Source of the DNA: Candidatus Methanovirga meridionalis
Lineage (GTDB): Archaea > Methanobacteriota > Methanobacteria > Methanobacteriales > Methanobacteriaceae
Direction of reading: 5' to 3'
Length of the DNA stretch: 16,109 nt
Assembly: GCA_031289325.1 (NCBI GenBank)
Contig: JAITPS010000060.1
Span: forward strand, 1 to 16,109
Under the pieces are notes generated by a model that searched no databases, was not told the DNA's origin, and saw only the letters and a list, made by a program, of their open reading frames with translations. Position numbers and translations under genes: made by a program. Position 1 is the first letter of the stretch; the number at the start of each line of letters is the position of its first letter. Positions 13,567 through 16,109 of this stretch are shown here, piece after piece.

Positions 13567-16109
13567 ATGTTAAATTATTTAAATAAAATTTATAATAAGA
13601 TTAAAAATAGTAAGAATAGTTTTAAGATTATAGGGGATAATAAAATCCTACCCATACCATATATTTATATATTTGGATTATTTATATTGAGTATGTTACT
13701 ATTAGTATCAGCAACATCAATAGCTAATGATACAGGAGACAGTAAACTATACACAGATAATAATGGCACCATATTTAATTTAACAGCCACACCACATAGA
13801 CTAAATGATACCCATGCTTATATTAGCTTAAATCTGCAATCAGATAAGAAGACTAACAAGACTTTTAAGATAAATAATGATCAAAGTATCACATTATCTG
13901 ATAATACAAGTAATACTATTAACACTTCTCCAATAGATATTAATGATCTTATTAATGGTGATACTATCAATAAGCATTTAAATGTTAGTGATGATGGTAA
14001 TGATATTATATTGGATGTTAAGTTCAATAATATTGAATTAAATCCTTTAAATGGAATACAATCATACAGTGAAGAAATTCATATAAATCCAAGTAATAGC
14101 ACTATACAAAATGCTATTAACAATGCTGTTGATAATGATACCATAATATTAGATCCTGGTGAGTATAATGAATCTAATATTACTGTTAATAAGACTGGTT
14201 TAACAATAAAAGCCAATGAAAGCACGACACTTGGAACTGTAATAGTGAATGCAAAAGGGAATGGAAGAGTATTTAATGTAAATGCGGATAATATTAATCT
14301 TACTGGATTAACCATAAAAAATGGATATGTAACTGGTGGTTATGGTGGAGGTATATATACTTCTAATACTATTAATCTCAATGTGATTAATTGTAGTATT
14401 ATAAATAACACAGCTAGTATTGGTGGTGGTGGTGTATATAGTGGTGGTAGTGTGGTTAATTGTAGTATTATAAATAACACAGCTGATGATAGTGGTGGTG
14501 GTGTATATATTTATAGTGGTGGTAGTGTGGTTAATTGTAGTATTATAAATAACAAAGCTGGTTATGGTGGTGGTGGTGGTGCATATAATGGTGGTGGTAG
14601 TGTGGTTAATTGTAGTATTATAAATAACACAGATACTAGTAATGGTGGTGGTGTATATACTCGTGGTTGTGGTAGTGTGGTTAATTGTAGTATTATAAAT
14701 AACAAAGCTACTATTAGTAGTGGTGGTGGTGTATATATTTATAGTGGTGGTAGTGTGGTTAATTGTAGTATTATAAACAACACAGCTAATACTGGTGGTG
14801 GTGTAGCTATTAATGGTGGTAGTGTTAGTGTGGTTAATTGTAGTATTATAAATAACACAGCTGATGATAGTGGTGGTGGTGTATATATTTATTATGGTAG
14901 TGTGATTAATTGTAGTATTATAAATAACAAAGCTACTAAGAATGGTGGTGGTGTATATATTAGTAGTGGTAGTGTGGTTAATTGTAGTATTATAAATAAC
15001 ACAGCTGGTTATAGTGGTGGTGGTGTATATACTCGTGGTGGTGGTAGTGTGGTTAATTGTAGTATTATAAATAACACAGCTGGTTATAGTGGTGGTGTAT
15101 ATAGTGGTGGTGGTGTATATATTTATTATGGTAGTGTGATTAATTGTAGTATTATAAATAACAAAGCTACTGATAATGGTGGTGGTGTATATATTTATAG
15201 TGGTGGTAGTGTGGTTAATTGTAGTATTATAAATAACAAAGCTACTAAGAATGGTGGTGGTGCATATAATGGTGGTGGTAGTGTGATTAATTGTAGTATT
15301 ATAAATAACACAGCTCTTAATAGTGGTGGTGGTGGTGTATATAGTTATGGTAGTGTGGTTAATTGTAGTATTATAAATAACACAGCTAATATTGATGGTG
15401 GTGGTGTATATAATAGTGGTGGTAGTGTGGTTAATTGTAGTATTATAAATAACACAGCTACTAGTACTGGTGGTGGTGGTGTATTTATTTATAGTAGTGG
15501 TGGTAGTGTGGTTAATTGTAGTATTACAAATAACACAGCTGGTTATGGTGGTGGTGTAGATATTTATAATGGTGGTAGTGTGGTTAATTGTAGTATTATA
15601 AATAACACAGCTATTAATGGTGGTGGTGGTGGTTGTGGTGTATATAATAGTGCTGGTGGTAGTGTGGTTAATTGTAGTATTATAAATAACACAGCTATAG
15701 GGGGTAATGGTGGTGGTGTAGCTAATGATGGTGGTAGTGTGGTTAATTGTAGTATTATAAATAACACAGCTACTAATTATGGTGGTGGTGTATATAATAA
15801 TAATGGTTGTAGTGTGAATTATTGTCGTATTTTAAATAATAAAGCAAGTTATGGAAAAGAAGCTAATAATAATGGGAATATTAATTATAATTGGTGGGGT
15901 CAAAACAACATCACTGATTTAATAGATGAGCAACTGCCTATGAATCATTTTGTGGTTCAGTTAGGGGCAGGGGATGATAAAACTACAGAGAATAATAGTT
16001 ACAATTGCTCTTGTCCTGTTCAATTATCTTATGGTCTTGTTTTAAACACTACAAATTCAAGTGATGATGTTGGTAATTTACCTGATTTTGATAAAGAATT
16101 GAGATTAGG
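13567..16109 (+). CDS. Large adhesin-like beta-helix surface protein, N-terminal part
   Basis: The frame is open from the ATG at 13567 to the window edge (847 codons, no stop), so the gene is partial. Residues 1-30 are basic, 31-50 hydrophobic (IYIFGLFILSMLLLVSA), with a likely signal cleavage after SIA near 53. An Asn/Thr-rich stretch follows, then a pectate-lyase-like start at about 178-260: STIQNAINNAVDNDTIILDP and VFNVNADNINLTGLTIKNG. From about 255 come some 20 coils of the type GGGVYxxGGSVVNCSIINNTA, 23-29 residues each, resembling Chlam_PMP and right-handed parallel beta-helix repeats. After them comes INYNWWGQNN, a motif typical of adhesin-like proteins of Methanosphaera and Methanobrevibacter, then an Asn/Thr-rich part. 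The protein would be exported and cell-surface bound, possibly for attachment to host or partner cells; this role is assumed for the family, not proven. Codon use in the coils (GGT, AGT) makes the plus strand G/T-rich, unlike its neighbours. Confidence 0.92.
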   Translation, partial: MLNYLNKIYNKIKNSKNSFKIIGDNKILPIPYIYIFGLFILSMLLLVSATSIANDTGDSKLYTDNNGTIFNLTATPHRLNDTHAYISLNLQSDKKTNKTFKINNDQSITLSDNTSNTINTSPIDINDLINGDTINKHLNVSDDGNDIILDVKFNNIELNPLNGIQSYSEEIHINPSNSTIQNAINNAVDNDTIILDPGEYNESNITVNKTGLTIKANESTTLGTVIVNAKGNGRVFNVNADNINLTGLTIKNGYVTGGYGGGIYTSNTINLNVINCSIINNTASIGGGGVYSGGSVVNCSIINNTADDSGGGVYIYSGGSVVNCSIINNKAGYGGGGGAYNGGGSVVNCSIINNTDTSNGGGVYTRGCGSVVNCSIINNKATISSGGGVYIYSGGSVVNCSIINNTANTGGGVAINGGSVSVVNCSIINNTADDSGGGVYIYYGSVINCSIINNKATKNGGGVYISSGSVVNCSIINNTAGYSGGGVYTRGGGSVVNCSIINNTAGYSGGVYSGGGVYIYYGSVINCSIINNKATDNGGGVYIYSGGSVVNCSIINNKATKNGGGAYNGGGSVINCSIINNTALNSGGGGVYSYGSVVNCSIINNTANIDGGGVYNSGGSVVNCSIINNTATSTGGGGVFIYSSGGSVVNCSITNNTAGYGGGVDIYNGGSVVNCSIINNTAINGGGGGCGVYNSAGGSVVNCSIINNTAIGGNGGGVANDGGSVVNCSIINNTATNYGGGVYNNNGCSVNYCRILNNKASYGKEANNNGNINYNWWGQNNITDLIDEQLPMNHFVVQLGAGDDKTTENNSYNCSCPVQLSYGLVLNTTNSSDDVGNLPDFDKELRL
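14330..15836 (+). repeat. In-frame coil repeats of the adhesin (about 20 units)
   Basis: The core gttaattgtagtattataa followed by ataac recurs about 19 times almost unchanged, even at synonymous positions, plus one diverged last unit (NYCRILNNKAS). Spacing is 69-87 bases, always in frame. Between cores lie variable GGT-rich linkers. One interval (about 15085-15135) carries two GGVY blocks for a single core, a sign of unequal recombination. The sequence around GTATATATTTATTATGGTAG recurs with its neighbours at about 14881 and 15115, showing larger-scale duplication. Confidence 0.92.

Noticed and set aside
14079..14315. 78-codon minus-strand ORF
   Set aside because: It lies inside the adhesin gene on the opposite strand and has no start signal.
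15564..15767. 67-codon minus-strand ORF with Pro- and Leu-rich repeats
   Set aside because: It is the antisense reading of the GGT-rich adhesin repeats; the periodic product follows from the DNA repeat.

Overview
The window looks like archaeal DNA from the order Methanobacteriales, most likely a host-associated Methanosphaera or a close Methanobrevibacter relative. The evidence is very low G+C (A/T runs everywhere outside one surface-protein gene), TATA boxes preceded by purine-rich BRE elements, ribosome-binding sites of the GGTGA type, an Asn/Thr-rich adhesin-like protein with an NWWG motif, and gene families typical of these methanogens (HTH-V4R regulator, DUF4013 membrane protein, UbiX). 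Assignment to genus is inference. Only about half of the window is coding; the rest is unusually long, repeat-filled intergenic DNA.

Layout. 1-404 holds a 15-bp tandem array and a possible operator region before an HTH-V4R regulator (405-1202, +). A conserved two-helix membrane protein faces it (1451-2233, -). 2350-5123 is a degraded mobile-element zone: two inverted copies of a 150-bp MITE-like element, the relic of a DDE transposase (2501-3500, +), a broken small secreted-protein gene (3911-4141, -) with a strong promoter, and a 20-bp tandem array. Next are ubiX (5129-5689, -), a 31-bp and a 35-bp tandem array, and a GT8 glycosyltransferase (6598-7602, -). A 1-kb intergenic region carries a duplicated double-hairpin cassette. 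A small conserved-looking soluble protein (8627-8968, +), an orphan PstS (9166-10026, -, TTG start) and a DUF4013 membrane protein (10957-11787, -) follow. 11.8-13.56 kb has no intact gene but holds a 103-bp element with terminal inverted repeats, a second fragment of the same transposase family, an (AG)12 microsatellite and a strong promoter with a long leader. The window ends inside a giant adhesin-like protein (from 13567, + strand, no stop before the edge) built on about 20 beta-helix coils.

How it fits together. The genes do not form one operon; nearly all are single units with their own long flanks. The common theme is the cell surface: a secreted small protein, an adhesin, a glycosyltransferase and membrane proteins, in DNA reshaped by small elements and slippage-prone repeats. 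UbiX is the clear housekeeping exception; it supplies prenylated FMN for UbiD-type decarboxylases, which in many archaea include the mevalonate-branch enzyme for lipid synthesis. The strongest candidates for something new are the paired 150-bp elements, the duplicated hairpin cassette at 8.0-8.2 kb, and the microsatellite plus long structured leader ahead of the adhesin.
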